Shown here piece after piece: positions 8,600 through 17,471 of a DNA stretch of 64,000 nt (the first letter of the stretch is position 1; the number at the start of each line of letters is the position of its first letter). The notes below the pieces were generated by a model. That model searched no databases and had not been told where the DNA came from. It worked only from the letters and a program-made list of their open reading frames with translations. The stretch is taken from contig NZ_CP119789.1 of NCBI RefSeq assembly GCF_029338275.1, positions 1-64,000 of the forward strand. Direction: 5' to 3'. This stretch comes from Haloarcula ordinaria. Lineage in GTDB: Archaea; Halobacteriota; Halobacteria; Halobacteriales; Haloarculaceae. A program made the translations under genes and the position numbers.

Positions 8600-8919
8600 T
8601 CAAAGAGAAGTCGTGTTAGGTGCTGATAGATGCAAAAACGGGACCAGATCGGTTCGCTGTGTCGCGTCACAGACGCGGATGAAGCCGTCGGAGCGGACGA
8701 ATACGTTCCAGGATCTACCTGAAAACTGAGAACAGTGTCTCCGTCTGTGGTTCTGTCATGGGGATCAAACAGAGCGTTGAGTGCAGCCGGGTCAACATGC
8801 TCACTTATCGGCGGGAGATCGACTGGATCGATATCAGCAGCATCCGCCAGCGCCGTAACAATGGCCTGTACCGGAGAGTGATTATTTTCAGTCTCGTACT
8901 CCACGTCAACGACTGGCAC
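8600..8919 (-). pseudogene. HalOD1-domain protein, frameshifted
   Basis: The N-terminal part (SPVQAIVTALADAADIDPVDLPPISEHVDPAALNALFD) matches the HalOD1 output domain and resembles the intact HalOD1 gene at 44281-44562. After FQVD the frame must change to read WNVFVRSDGFIRVCD, the conserved end of the domain, with a stop at 8600. One base seems to be missing near 8715. HalOD1 proteins are small haloarchaeal domains of unknown biochemical role. Confidence 0.7.
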
Positions 8920-9010
8920 TCACCCTCGATAGACGGTTAGTTCCCCAGTGTCTCCCATACAATCTCGACAGTACTACGACATAAAAAACCGACGTAAAAT
9001 ACGAAATGTT

Positions 9011-9626
9011 GCCTCTGTTGAAATACTATTAGTTCGACACATATCCCCTGAAACAGCCGTTCGGTAGAACTGCGATCTGTGAGTCGTATTTTCTGGTCGT
9101 CGTCACGTACAGATCGAGGATAGCATTCGCTCTTGTGTCTACGAGGAGCGTGACTTTCAACTGTTGACTCGTCAACTTCGTTCGCTTCGTATAGTGTTTC
9201 GAGGCGTGACTCCGGTCGAACCCGGAGGCGTCAATCCCGACGACACCGTTGGTCGGAAGGAGTGTGACCGAGAGGTTGAGCAGGACGCGCCATACGGTCA
9301 TATCGAGGCGATTGAACGCCTTACACAATGTCGAGGGTGAGGGGAGTTCCGTCAGATCGACGGCGCTCCGAATACGGGGCATCTCGATAAGTTCGTCAAG
9401 AAGCGTCCGGTACGTCGTATTCTTCCGTATCTTGAGACAGAGCAAGACGATGTGTTGATGAAGTGTGTACCGGCGTTTCGAGAACTTCGACGAGTAGTGG
9501 GCAACAGCTCGCCGAGCCAAGTGATACGCCTGCTCAACGAACCGAAGCAACTGCGACTTTGGGAGGGCCTGCATCCGGTCAGACTACCGGACGAACCTGT
9601 AACTATCCGAGGATTTGAACAGAGCC
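9011..9626 (-). mobile_element. Internally deleted IS5-type element
   Basis: The ends GCCTCTGTTGAAAT (left) and GGCTCTGTTCAAATCC (right, reverse complement) match the ends of the longer element at 16256-17379. The first 50 bases inside the left end are also similar (TCGACACa...TGAACAG..). The middle-to-C-terminal part of the transposase, about 500 bases, is missing. A non-autonomous derivative is the simplest reading. Confidence 0.75.
9029..9574 (-). pseudogene. IS5-type transposase, C-terminally truncated
   Basis: Residues 1-165, from MQALPKSQLLRFVEQAYHLA to VTTTRKYDSQIA, match the transposase at 16505-17327. The rest is replaced by a short unrelated tail (VLPNGCFRGYVSN). The first catalytic Asp region (GIDASGFDRSHASKHY) is present; the second Asp and the Glu are lost. 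It cannot transpose by itself. Confidence 0.85.
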
Positions 9627-9668
9627 GTACGGCGGTAGATTTATTTCTACACCAAATTGACAGATTGT

Positions 9669-11705
9669 ATGGGTTCGGGACAAGTGACTGCAATTGGGCT
9701 GGTGATCCTCGTTTTGCTCTCCGGCTGTTCTGGATTCGTCGGAATGGACCAAACTGAACCAACCCAGTCAGTGTCGACTGGAGTGGACGATGGGCCGACT
9801 GAGGAATCAGCAGCCGAGACGGAAAGTAGTGCTGCTACATCTACAACAACACCAACATCGGTAGACTCCGATGATGACGGACTACATGACCGGCGTGAGG
9901 CCGAACTCGGAACTGACCCAACGAGGCTGATACAGACGATGATGGTCTCACTGATCTCCGTGAGGTGACTGAAACAAAACAGACCCCAATTCGGCAGATA
10001 CCGATAATGATGGGCTTGACGATGCTGCCGAACTGAAGGGTGACACAGACCCACGTAAGCGCGATACAGACAACGATGGACTCGCTGACGGTGCCGAGAT
10101 CGAGCGCGGTACTAACCCAACCATTCGGGATACCGATGGTGACAATCTCCTTGATGGTTGGGAGGTCCATAGCGACGTCTATCCAGACGCGAATCCACTG
10201 TACAAGGATATTTACGTCGAGATTGACTACATGAAGAGCTACTCGCTCCCTGACGATGAGCGAGCGCTAATCAAGTCCAAGTTCGCCGACGCGCCGGTCT
10301 CGAATCCGAACGGAACGAACGGAATCAACCTCCATCTTATTAGGAGCGACCAGGTCCCGTACACTCGTACGCTTGGAGGCCTAAGGACAGATGAATACGA
10401 GAACAAATACTTTGACCATAACGGGCAAGCATACCATTACGCGATTTTAGTTGACCGGAGTTCACTCTCAGAGTCTGTCGATGGTGGCGGCGCTGAGGGT
10501 ATAATGCACGTTTCAGGGACCGTCGACGACACACGCATGGGGACCACGTTCATACATGAACTTGGCCACTCAATGGGCCTGATGCCTGATGTATACCGTG
10601 GCATTGACACCACCGACGTTCCGTTCGACGAATACCCCAGTGTTCTGAATTACAACGCTCCCCCGGACCACTATAGCTACACCTCGGAGGCCGTCTCCGA
10701 CGCTGGCTTTGACGACTGGAAGTATATCGAGAAGGAGATGTTTACTCCATCAACTCGGCTCATGCCGGGACCCGATGCTCTGGATCAATGTGTTGGCGGT
10801 TCGTTCGCAGGGGGCGATGGATCCACCAGCAATCCGTACCGGATCGAGACACTCCACCAGCCGAGTGTATCGGCGTCGACTCTGATGCGAATTATAAACT
10901 CGTCTCGGATATCGACGCAACGTGGCGGAATGGGTTCGACCCGACACCACGATTCTCTGGAACACTCGACGGAAACGGCCACACAGTTCGTGGACTTACT
11001 GTCCACCGGTCGGACAGTGCCGGTGGGATCGTCAAGACACTCAACGGCGGAACGATTAAGCGACTCCATCTTCGGAATGTCTCCGTCCGCGGACAGGACA
11101 ATGTCGGGGGCGTAGCCAGCACCTCAAGCGGCACGATCACGCAGGTTACTGTTACAGGGAGTATCCGCGGAGAGCGTGGTGTTGGAGGTATCGCTGGCGT
11201 TGTTGCCGAGCCGAATGCTAATTACCGGGTTGGCGAGATATCTGCCGTCGAAGTGAATGCCACAGTCGTTGGTGAATACAGCGTTGGCGGTCTCGCCGGT
11301 AACAGTATCGGTAACGTGACCAATTCAGCGGTCTTCGGTAGCGTCCGTGGCGAGTCCTCGGTTGGCGGGCTGGTAGGAATGAACTATGCACCAGGTCGGG
11401 TCGCTTCCTCGTTTACTGCCGCGACTGTTAGCGGCGAAGAGCACGTGGGTGGTGCCGTCGGTCGGAACTACGAGAATGGCCCGGTCGAGGATGTCTACTG
11501 GAACGCTGACGCCACTGACCAGTCAGCGTCGGCCGGGAGCCCCACGTCAAACGGACTCTCAACGAACGAGATGACTGGAGAAGCCGCCGCAGAGAGTATG
11601 TCTGGCGTTGATTTCAGCGGGCCATGGATTACAACCGACGCCTATCCCGTGCTTGACTGGCTATCAGAGCGTGTCACCCGCGAGATGCGTATTAGATCGT
11701 CTTGA
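9669..11705 (+). pseudogene. Secreted zinc metalloprotease with Ca-binding and GLUG repeats, frameshifted
   Basis: The start MGSGQVTAIGLVILVLLSGCSG is a lipoprotein signal with lipobox LSGC. Next come about five thrombospondin-type-3-like repeats (DSDDDGLHD, DTDDDGLTD, DTDNDGLDD, DTDNDGLAD, DTDGDNLLDG). A zincin domain follows with TTFIHELGHSMGL (HExxHxxG), then a GLUG-repeat region (GGTIKRLHL, NVGGVAS, SVGGLAG, SVGGLVG). Frame changes are needed near 9925, 9985 and 10862. The intact ancestor would have been a cell-surface protease with a beta-rich tail. It lies between IS remnants and the third recombinase fragment. Confidence 0.75.
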
Positions 11706-11759
11706 AATCACTCTTGCCATCATTGGGCTGCCACTAACAGGCCCCGGCGTGGGGCCACG

Positions 11760-12060
11760 CTCAGTCTATTGGTTGGTCTGTCGGACGGCCGAGCGTGCAG
11801 CTCAAGAAACTGGCGACCAGGACTTCGAGAAGGTGAGCACGCACGATCTCCGCCGCCGGTTCGCCCAGCGGCTGCTCGTCGACCAGCAGATGAACCCGCG
11901 CGTCGTGATGGCCGTCGGCGGCTGGGACAGTTTCGCCGCCATCGAGCCGTATCTGAACGCGCCGAGCGAGGATGTCATCGACGATGCGTTCGCTGATATC
12001 GGGTTGTGAAGCGGGCATTGTTGAAACCTTCATTGGCTGATTCTTTTATTGGTCGTGCTG
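11760..12060 (+). mobile_element. Tyrosine-recombinase unit remnant, copy C (3' part)
   Basis: The 3' third of the recombinase gene and its downstream flank (TTGTTGAA... to GGTCGTGCTGAATCAAGAGG at about 12045-12060) match the same part of copy A at about 1855-2163. The 5' half and left end are absent. The terminal motif is degenerate here (CTCTTGATTCAGCACG). Confidence 0.6.
11780..12009 (+). pseudogene. Tyrosine recombinase C-terminal fragment, copy C
   Basis: The preserved part runs from about TAERAAQETGDQDFEKVSTHDLRRRFAQRLLVDQQMNPRVV to the stop at 12009. It retains His-x-x-Arg, the GGW and the Tyr-containing EPYL. The N-terminal half with the first catalytic Arg is missing, so it is inactive. 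The reading frame is intact within the fragment. Confidence 0.8.
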
Positions 12061-12062
12061 AA

Positions 12063-13151
12063 TCAAGAGGTTCTATCAGCATCGGATATGTCGCGCTCTG
12101 TGAGTGCGTACACGTTTTCATCATTGCTCCCGAGATAGATTGTACCATCCTTCACCGCCGGTGAGGACCACACCTCATCACCCGTTTGGAACGACCACTG
12201 TTTGGTTCCATTCTCGGCGTCGATTGCGTACATGTTGCCGTCGCTACTCCCGACGTATACCGTGCTATCTGCCACTGTAGGTGAGGATTCAACCACGTCT
12301 TTCGTCTGGAAGGACCACTGCTCCGTCCCGTTATCGGCGTTAATCGCGTACAGGTTGTCGTCAATGCATCCGACATAAACTCTGCCATCCTTCACCGCTG
12401 GTGAGGACCATACCTCATCACCCGTTTGGAACGACCACTGTTTGGTTCCATTCTCGGCATCGATAGCGTACACGTTGGAATCCTTACTCCCGACGTAGAC
12501 CGTGCCATCCACCACTGCCGGTCTAGACTGTATCTCACCATCCGTCCGATAGGACCACTTTTCAGTCCCGTTCTTGGCGTTTATCGCGTACAAGTTGGAG
12601 TCCTCACTTCCGATATAGACGGTACTATCGACTACAGTCGGCGAAGAGTCCACCCAGTCGCCAGTTGGGAAGGACCACTGTTCGATCCCGTTTTCGGCGT
12701 TGATCGCGTACACGTTGGAATCCTGACTCCCAACATAGACTGTCTCATCTTTCACTACCGGCGAGGATTCAACTGGAGCACCCGTAGGAGAGGACCATTG
12801 TTCGATTCCATCTGCAGCGCTGATGGCATACACGTTGGTGTCGTAGCTCCCAACATAGACGGTTCCACCCACCACAGTCGGTGAGGATACCACCTCGGCG
12901 GTTGTCTGGAAGGACCATCGTTGGATTCCATCCTTGTCGTCGATTGCGTATATCGTGGCGTCGTCGCTCCCAACGTAAACGCTGCCCCCCCTTACCGCCG
13001 GCGAAGAGACCACTGAACCTTCCGTTTGGAAGGTCCATTTTTGAGATACGTCTCCGGTTATTGAGTCTACTGGAGTCCCTCTCACACATCCGGCGATCGA
13101 AATGGTTGTCAGTGTTCCAAAAGAGGTGAGGAAGTCTCGACGTCTTGCCAT
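12063..13151 (-). CDS. Tat-exported PQQ-type beta-propeller lipoprotein
   Basis: The start MARRRDFLTSFGTLTTISIAGC is a twin-arginine signal with lipobox IAGC. The rest is made of about eight near-identical units of roughly 39 residues (VYVGSxDxNVYAIDAENGxxQWSFxT, followed by VxSSPxVxDGT). This is the BamB/PQQ-like seven- or eight-bladed propeller. The repeats are visible at DNA level as a 117-120 bp period with high identity, which favours recombination and copy-number change. Substrate and partner are unknown. The frame is intact, unlike the neighbouring lipoproteins. The ATG at 13151 was chosen because it sits directly before the RRR motif. Confidence 0.85.
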   Translation of the reverse strand: MARRRDFLTSFGTLTTISIAGCVRGTPVDSITGDVSQKWTFQTEGSVVSSPAVRGGSVYVGSDDATIYAIDDKDGIQRWSFQTTAEVVSSPTVVGGTVYVGSYDTNVYAISAADGIEQWSSPTGAPVESSPVVKDETVYVGSQDSNVYAINAENGIEQWSFPTGDWVDSSPTVVDSTVYIGSEDSNLYAINAKNGTEKWSYRTDGEIQSRPAVVDGTVYVGSKDSNVYAIDAENGTKQWSFQTGDEVWSSPAVKDGRVYVGCIDDNLYAINADNGTEQWSFQTKDVVESSPTVADSTVYVGSSDGNMYAIDAENGTKQWSFQTGDEVWSSPAVKDGTIYLGSNDENVYALTERDISDADRTS

Positions 13152-13444
13152 TAATGACTCACTGAATCCGGCATCATTTAATTTTTTGCTAGTCAGCAAG
13201 TGGCTAAAATTTCTATCCAGAATGGGATCTGTGCCTAATGAATAGTGAGCATTTTGAGGTCAAAAACTATTCAGTCAGCAGCAGAAGCTAGATCTTCCGA
13301 CAGTCAGAATGATGCCACCGCACGTACGACGATCTGGCTGGCACAGTCTTGGTTCTCTTGGCGATGAGGCGCAGTAGACCGGTCAAACACGGCCCCGATG
13401 CCAAATTTCGAGAAACAAAAACATTTCCTAAATATCACATCTCA
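13152..13444. other. Intergenic region, no gene seen
   Basis: About 290 bases, AT-rich (AAATTTTT, ATTTTGAGGTC, AAACAAAAACATTTCC). It probably holds the promoter of the propeller gene and the 3' end of the next one. No convincing repeat or RNA was seen. Confidence 0.35.
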
Positions 13445-14754
13445 TCACGTCGGATTGAGAATCCAATCAGAAACCACACACACTGAGCCTGACAGAGTTA
13501 CATCATGTCCCGAAAACGGGACCGGAGAATTCGGCATGGCGTCACTGTTTGTAAATTTATATGTGGTACCATATGATTCAGATGTCGCCCCCAGATATGG
13601 CCGTTCGTTTGAATAACCGACATCTGCCCACTCAAATAATTTCTTAATATATTCTTCCGAATCACTCCTGTCGTCGAATTTGATGCATAAGTAATTAATG
13701 TAGAATGTCCATTTGCGATCCCCACTATACTCTGGTAAATTACTTTTTGCATACGCAACTGGGGGCGTATAACTTTCTAATGAAGGACTTGTCCAGCCAT
13801 AGGCCTGATATGTATCTACCGGAATCTCAGGACCCTGATCTAATTTCCATTCCTTGACGCCTGAAGTGGGGATTTTTGCTTTCGGATACACTGTCCTAAC
13901 CGCCTCTTTCGCGGACGAGGCTGAAATGTCTGCTACCGTCTCCTCTGCGTTACATTCCGTTCTGCATTGATCTTATGAACTGAGTTATTGGATTCATGTT
14001 CGCCGGCAAGACGAACAATTGGTGGCCAGATATTCTCGAACTCAGACGATGTCATCGTTTCTCCAGTCCGAAGTTGTTCTTTAAGAGCTGCGACTGGGTC
14101 TTCGTAAGCATCCGGATCTTTGATACCGGTCTGCAAATAGAGATTTCCGGAAACAGTGACTGCATAGTATGGTTCAATCCCAGAATCTCCTCCTACCTTG
14201 AGTGATATGATGAGCCACGGATTGGGGCACTGATCAATCTCAAATTCTTCTACCAGATTTTCCGCAGGTAGAATCGACTTCATCAATTCGTATCGTTTTT
14301 TTGCAGCGTAGTTTGTTTCGTACTCCTCAAGGTGCTTGCGAGAAAACCAACCACCATCAGAGTCAATTTTATCAGTACTCATTAAGTCATTGATATTGAG
14401 GAAGGTGACTGGACGAAGCCGTTCTACAATAGTAGGGAGTTTATTGATAGAGCCGACATCTGCATCTGGGGCGTTCAGTTCGTCCACTTTGTTCGAGCCC
14501 CCCACCTTGTATTTCCCAGCAACGTAGGGATAGTAGTTGTACGGGCGCAATGGGACGCTTTCAGTCGCCACTTTCGCCTCATCAATTGAGATTAGAGTCG
14601 GTGTATCCGTCGGTGTCGAGGTCACTGATTCGACCGCAACAGTTTCTGCGGGATTATCAGTATCCGCCGCCCTGGACGAAGAGTCTGCACATCCCGCTAG
14701 GGAGAGAATTCCACTCGTAGCGGCCGCTTTCAGGAAATGCCTCCGACCAATCAT
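13445..14754 (-). pseudogene. Tat-exported lipoprotein of unknown function, frameshifted
   Basis: The start MIGRRHFLKAAATSGILSLAGC is a twin-arginine lipoprotein signal, followed by a Ser/Thr/Pro-rich linker. The first frame ends at 13933 (NVTQRRR). The adjacent frame continues with AEETVADISASSAKEAVRTVYPKAKIP and runs to 13445. One indel near 13950 would restore a protein of about 430 residues. No domain is recognised. Codon choice is more AT-rich than in the core chromosome, suggesting transferred DNA. Confidence 0.65.
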
Positions 14755-14851
14755 ATTTTCTACCTTTCGAACGACATTTTTTATATTTTTCGAGAATCAA
14801 TAATGCCGTGCAGTTGGAACAGGATGACTGTGGTCGTAACTGGCCCATATC

Positions 14852-16184
14852 TCAGAGTTCGAAGACATAGGCTGCACCAGACTTTTCAACACCAGACGTA
14901 TGCTCATCCCTCGATCCGACAACCGCGTAACGTCCGTTCCCAGCGACACTCCCGTCGCTCATTCGATCAGCAGGATCGCCTCCTGCCGGAGCCTGGTTTC
15001 CTCGTATATTCATACGAGCGATTATCTTCATGCAGGATATACGCCCCACCGCCTTTTTCGATCTCTTCGAAGGGATTACAAACCAAAGCTACTGCCCCGT
15101 CACTCGAGACGTCGATACTATAGCCAAAGTTGTAGCTATGTTCTGGCTTGGGGCCAGGCACAACCTCTCGCTGGCTCCAGCTACGATCCTGGGTGAACAC
15201 GTACACTGCCCCGATATTATTCGAGTCGTCGATCATCATCTCACCCCCGACTAGTACTTTATCCCCAGAATGGGTTATAGCGATATCTCCTCCACCGAAC
15301 ATTCTGGGGTTTCCATCAATATATGCCTCCTGAGACCATGTGCCCTCAGATTTTCTGAAAATATAGCCAGTGTCATACCACTTCCCACCTTTTCGATATG
15401 AGGAACGTTCTCGTACGGCAATCGTGGACCCATCTCCTGATATTTCTACCTTAGAAATGTACTGTCCACCGCTTTCCCGACTTGGTTCTAAAGTAGCCTC
15501 TTGAGACCAATCCCCGGAATCAGTCCGCTGAAACACGTACAGACTTTCAATTCTCTCTTCCTCCCGATCGAGCGCACCCTCAAGGACCAGCGTATCACCG
15601 GATCCTGAGAGAGCGATCGAATACGAATAGGTCTGGAAAACAGTCTCCCTCTCCCACGATTGATTGGACTTGCGATAGATGTACACCGCGCCTTCTTTGG
15701 ATGCGTTTTTAGGCGTACGTCCTGGCGCGGTTATGGCGATGGTTGACCCATCATCTGATATCTCGAGATCATCGCCCAAGCCGTCCTCTCTTTTCGGATT
15801 TGGTAGCGTAATTTTCTGGTCGTTCGACCAGGCCTTTTCCTCTCGATTGTAGATTTCTGCATAGCCCGTTTTAGGGACACCACCCACGGTACCCCTACCC
15901 GTCCCGACCACAATCTCGTCACCGTCGTTTGAGATGGCATTAGATTGGCCAAACATATCGTCCTCTCTCACATCAGATGGTTCGAGTTTCTGGGTCTCCT
16001 TAATCCGCTCCAAATCCGAAATAGCTCTCAGTGACTCGTTCTCTTCTCCCTCCGAAGTAGTCTCAATCGTACTCGGTTTTCCTTCCGAGGCGGTCGGATT
16101 CAGCGACGAACAGCCAGCCAATGAGACTGAGAGTCCAACGCCAGCTTTGAACAAAAACGATCGACGGTCATCTCGTGGCATCAT
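14852..16184 (-). pseudogene. Tat-exported beta-propeller (FG-GAP-like) lipoprotein, frameshifted at the 3' end
   Basis: The start MMPRDDRRSFLFKAGVGLSVSLAGC has a twin-arginine signal and lipobox LAGC. Seven or so blades follow the pattern ISDDGSTIAI...GAVYIYRKSNQSW, ISGDGSTIAV...GYIFRKSEGTW and GDKVLVGG...GAVYVFTQDRSW, an integrin-alpha/FG-GAP-like propeller. Near 15000 the frame must change to complete the last blade (DGSVAGNGRYAVVGSRDEHTSG...GAAYVFEL). Such lipoproteins probably face the cell exterior; the ligand is unknown. Confidence 0.7.
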
Positions 16185-16369
16185 TTCGAATTGTCTGGAA
16201 AGTAGTAAATATTCGCATTTCAAAAAGGTAACTATATCCTGAAAGTAACCATTTTGGCCCTGTTGAAATCCCATTGTATCGACACCTTTCTCGCTGAACA
16301 GTCGTTAAGTAGGTGAGGAAACCTAACAACAACACAAAATATTCACTCGCTATCCGGAATAGCGTACTC

Positions 16370-16474
16370 GTGAGTAGATTCAGTCCGGTTGTCTGGGGAA
16401 GCGCCCTTATTGCACTCGCTATTATCGTAATGGCTCTCTATCGGTTGTATAATAATAGACGAGTGCAGAGTTGA
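16370..16474 (+). CDS. Small single-span membrane peptide within the IS
   Basis: The 34-residue frame starts with GTG and reads MSRFSPVVWGSALIALAI, followed by IVMALYRLYNNRRVQS. This is one membrane helix with a positive tail. It lies between the IS left end and the transposase, on the opposite strand. It may be a passenger or a chance frame; nothing else supports expression. Confidence 0.25.
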   Translation: MSRFSPVVWGSALIALAIIVMALYRLYNNRRVQS

Positions 16475-16504
16475 GGTGTATGATTAACTCTCCGCCTCCA
16501 TTTG

Positions 16505-17327
16505 TCAGAGTGTCTTATTGATGTTATGAGTGAGACAACCGATTACGAGTTCACGGAACTGCTTCCACCAGAGTCGTGAGCGGACGAATGCGCCATATTT
16601 CCGTTTGAGGCGAGAGTTCACCGTCTCGTTCTGACTACGTTGGCCGTAGAGGTCAGCATCCTGCCGAGCGTTCCACGCCTTGTGGAGCGGGGAAAACTCT
16701 CGGTGCTTGATGAGTGGACGAACCCCGTCTTCACGGGCTAACGCACGAATTTTCTGGTCGTCGTATCCCTTGTCACCGAGGAGAACCGCTACTTCCCCGG
16801 TATTCCGCTTGATGAGCGACGGCGCTATCTTCGAGTCGTGTTTTCGTGTCGTCGTTACGTGTACGTCGAGAATCGAGTTCGACCTTGTTTCCACGAGAAG
16901 CGTGACCTTCAACTGCTGAATCGTCAACTTCGCTCGCTTCGTATAGTGTTTCGAGGCGTGACTCCGGTCGAACCCCGAGGCATCAATCCCGACGACACCG
17001 TTGGTCGGAAGGAGTGCAACCGAGAGGTTGAGCAGGACGCGCCAAACCGCCATATCGAGGCGATTGAACGCCTTACACAACGTCGAGGTGGATGGGAGTT
17101 CCTCCAGTTCGATGGCCCTCCGAATCCGAGGCAGGCTCGATGAGTTCGTCAAGCAGGGTTCGGTACGACGTATTCTTTCGCACCTTGAGACAGAGCAGGA
17201 CGATGTGCTGGTGAAGTGTGTACCGCCGTTTCGAGAATTTCGAAGAGTAGCGGGCAAGAGCTCGCCGAGCCAAGTGATACGCCTGCTCAACGAATCGAAG
17301 CAACTGCGACTTTGGGAGGGCCTGCAT
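16505..17327 (-). pseudogene. IS5-type transposase, single frameshift
   Basis: The N-terminal frame (MQALPKSQLLRFVEQAYHLA) ends out of frame after LLDELIE near 17135. The rest continues PRIRRAIELEELPSTSTLCKAFNRLD to the stop at 16505. All catalytic regions are visible: GIDASGFDRSH (Asp), LLGDKGYDDQKI (Asp) and QRSQNETVNSRLKRK (Glu). One base restores the full protein of about 274 residues. Confidence 0.85.
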
Positions 17328-17379
17328 TCGGTCACATTATTGCTCGACCCTGTAACTCTCTGAGGGTTTCAACAGAGCC

Positions 17380-17471
17380 GAACGTAATAAACAGAGTATC
17401 ATGATGGATACACCCTCTATATTCAGCAAACCACTCTTATCAGATGATGAGAGTGTTATTGGCGCCTCGAC
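17380..17471. other. Junction between the IS and the envelope-like operon
   Basis: The 90-base gap contains GATACACCCTCTATATTCAG near 17406-17425. It closely resembles ATACACCCTCTGTATTCAG at the left end of recombinase unit A, so it may be an empty or ancient end of that element. The MCM stop codon follows at 17472. Confidence 0.35.

Larger units (their letters stand above)
16256..17379 (-). mobile_element. IS5-type insertion sequence (full-length copy)
   Basis: The ends GGCCCTGTTGAAATC (left) and GGCTCTGTTGAAACCC (right, reverse complement) form imperfect inverted repeats. They match the ends of the deleted copy at 9011-9626, which fixes the boundaries. The length is 1124 bp. Between the left end and the transposase stop lies a 245-base segment with one small membrane-protein frame. 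No target duplication was identified. Confidence 0.7.

Noticed and set aside
12063..13151. CRISPR-like array suggested by regular repeats
   Set aside because: The 117-120 bp period encodes propeller blades in one open frame; there are no short repeats with unique spacers, and no CRISPR array was seen anywhere in the window.
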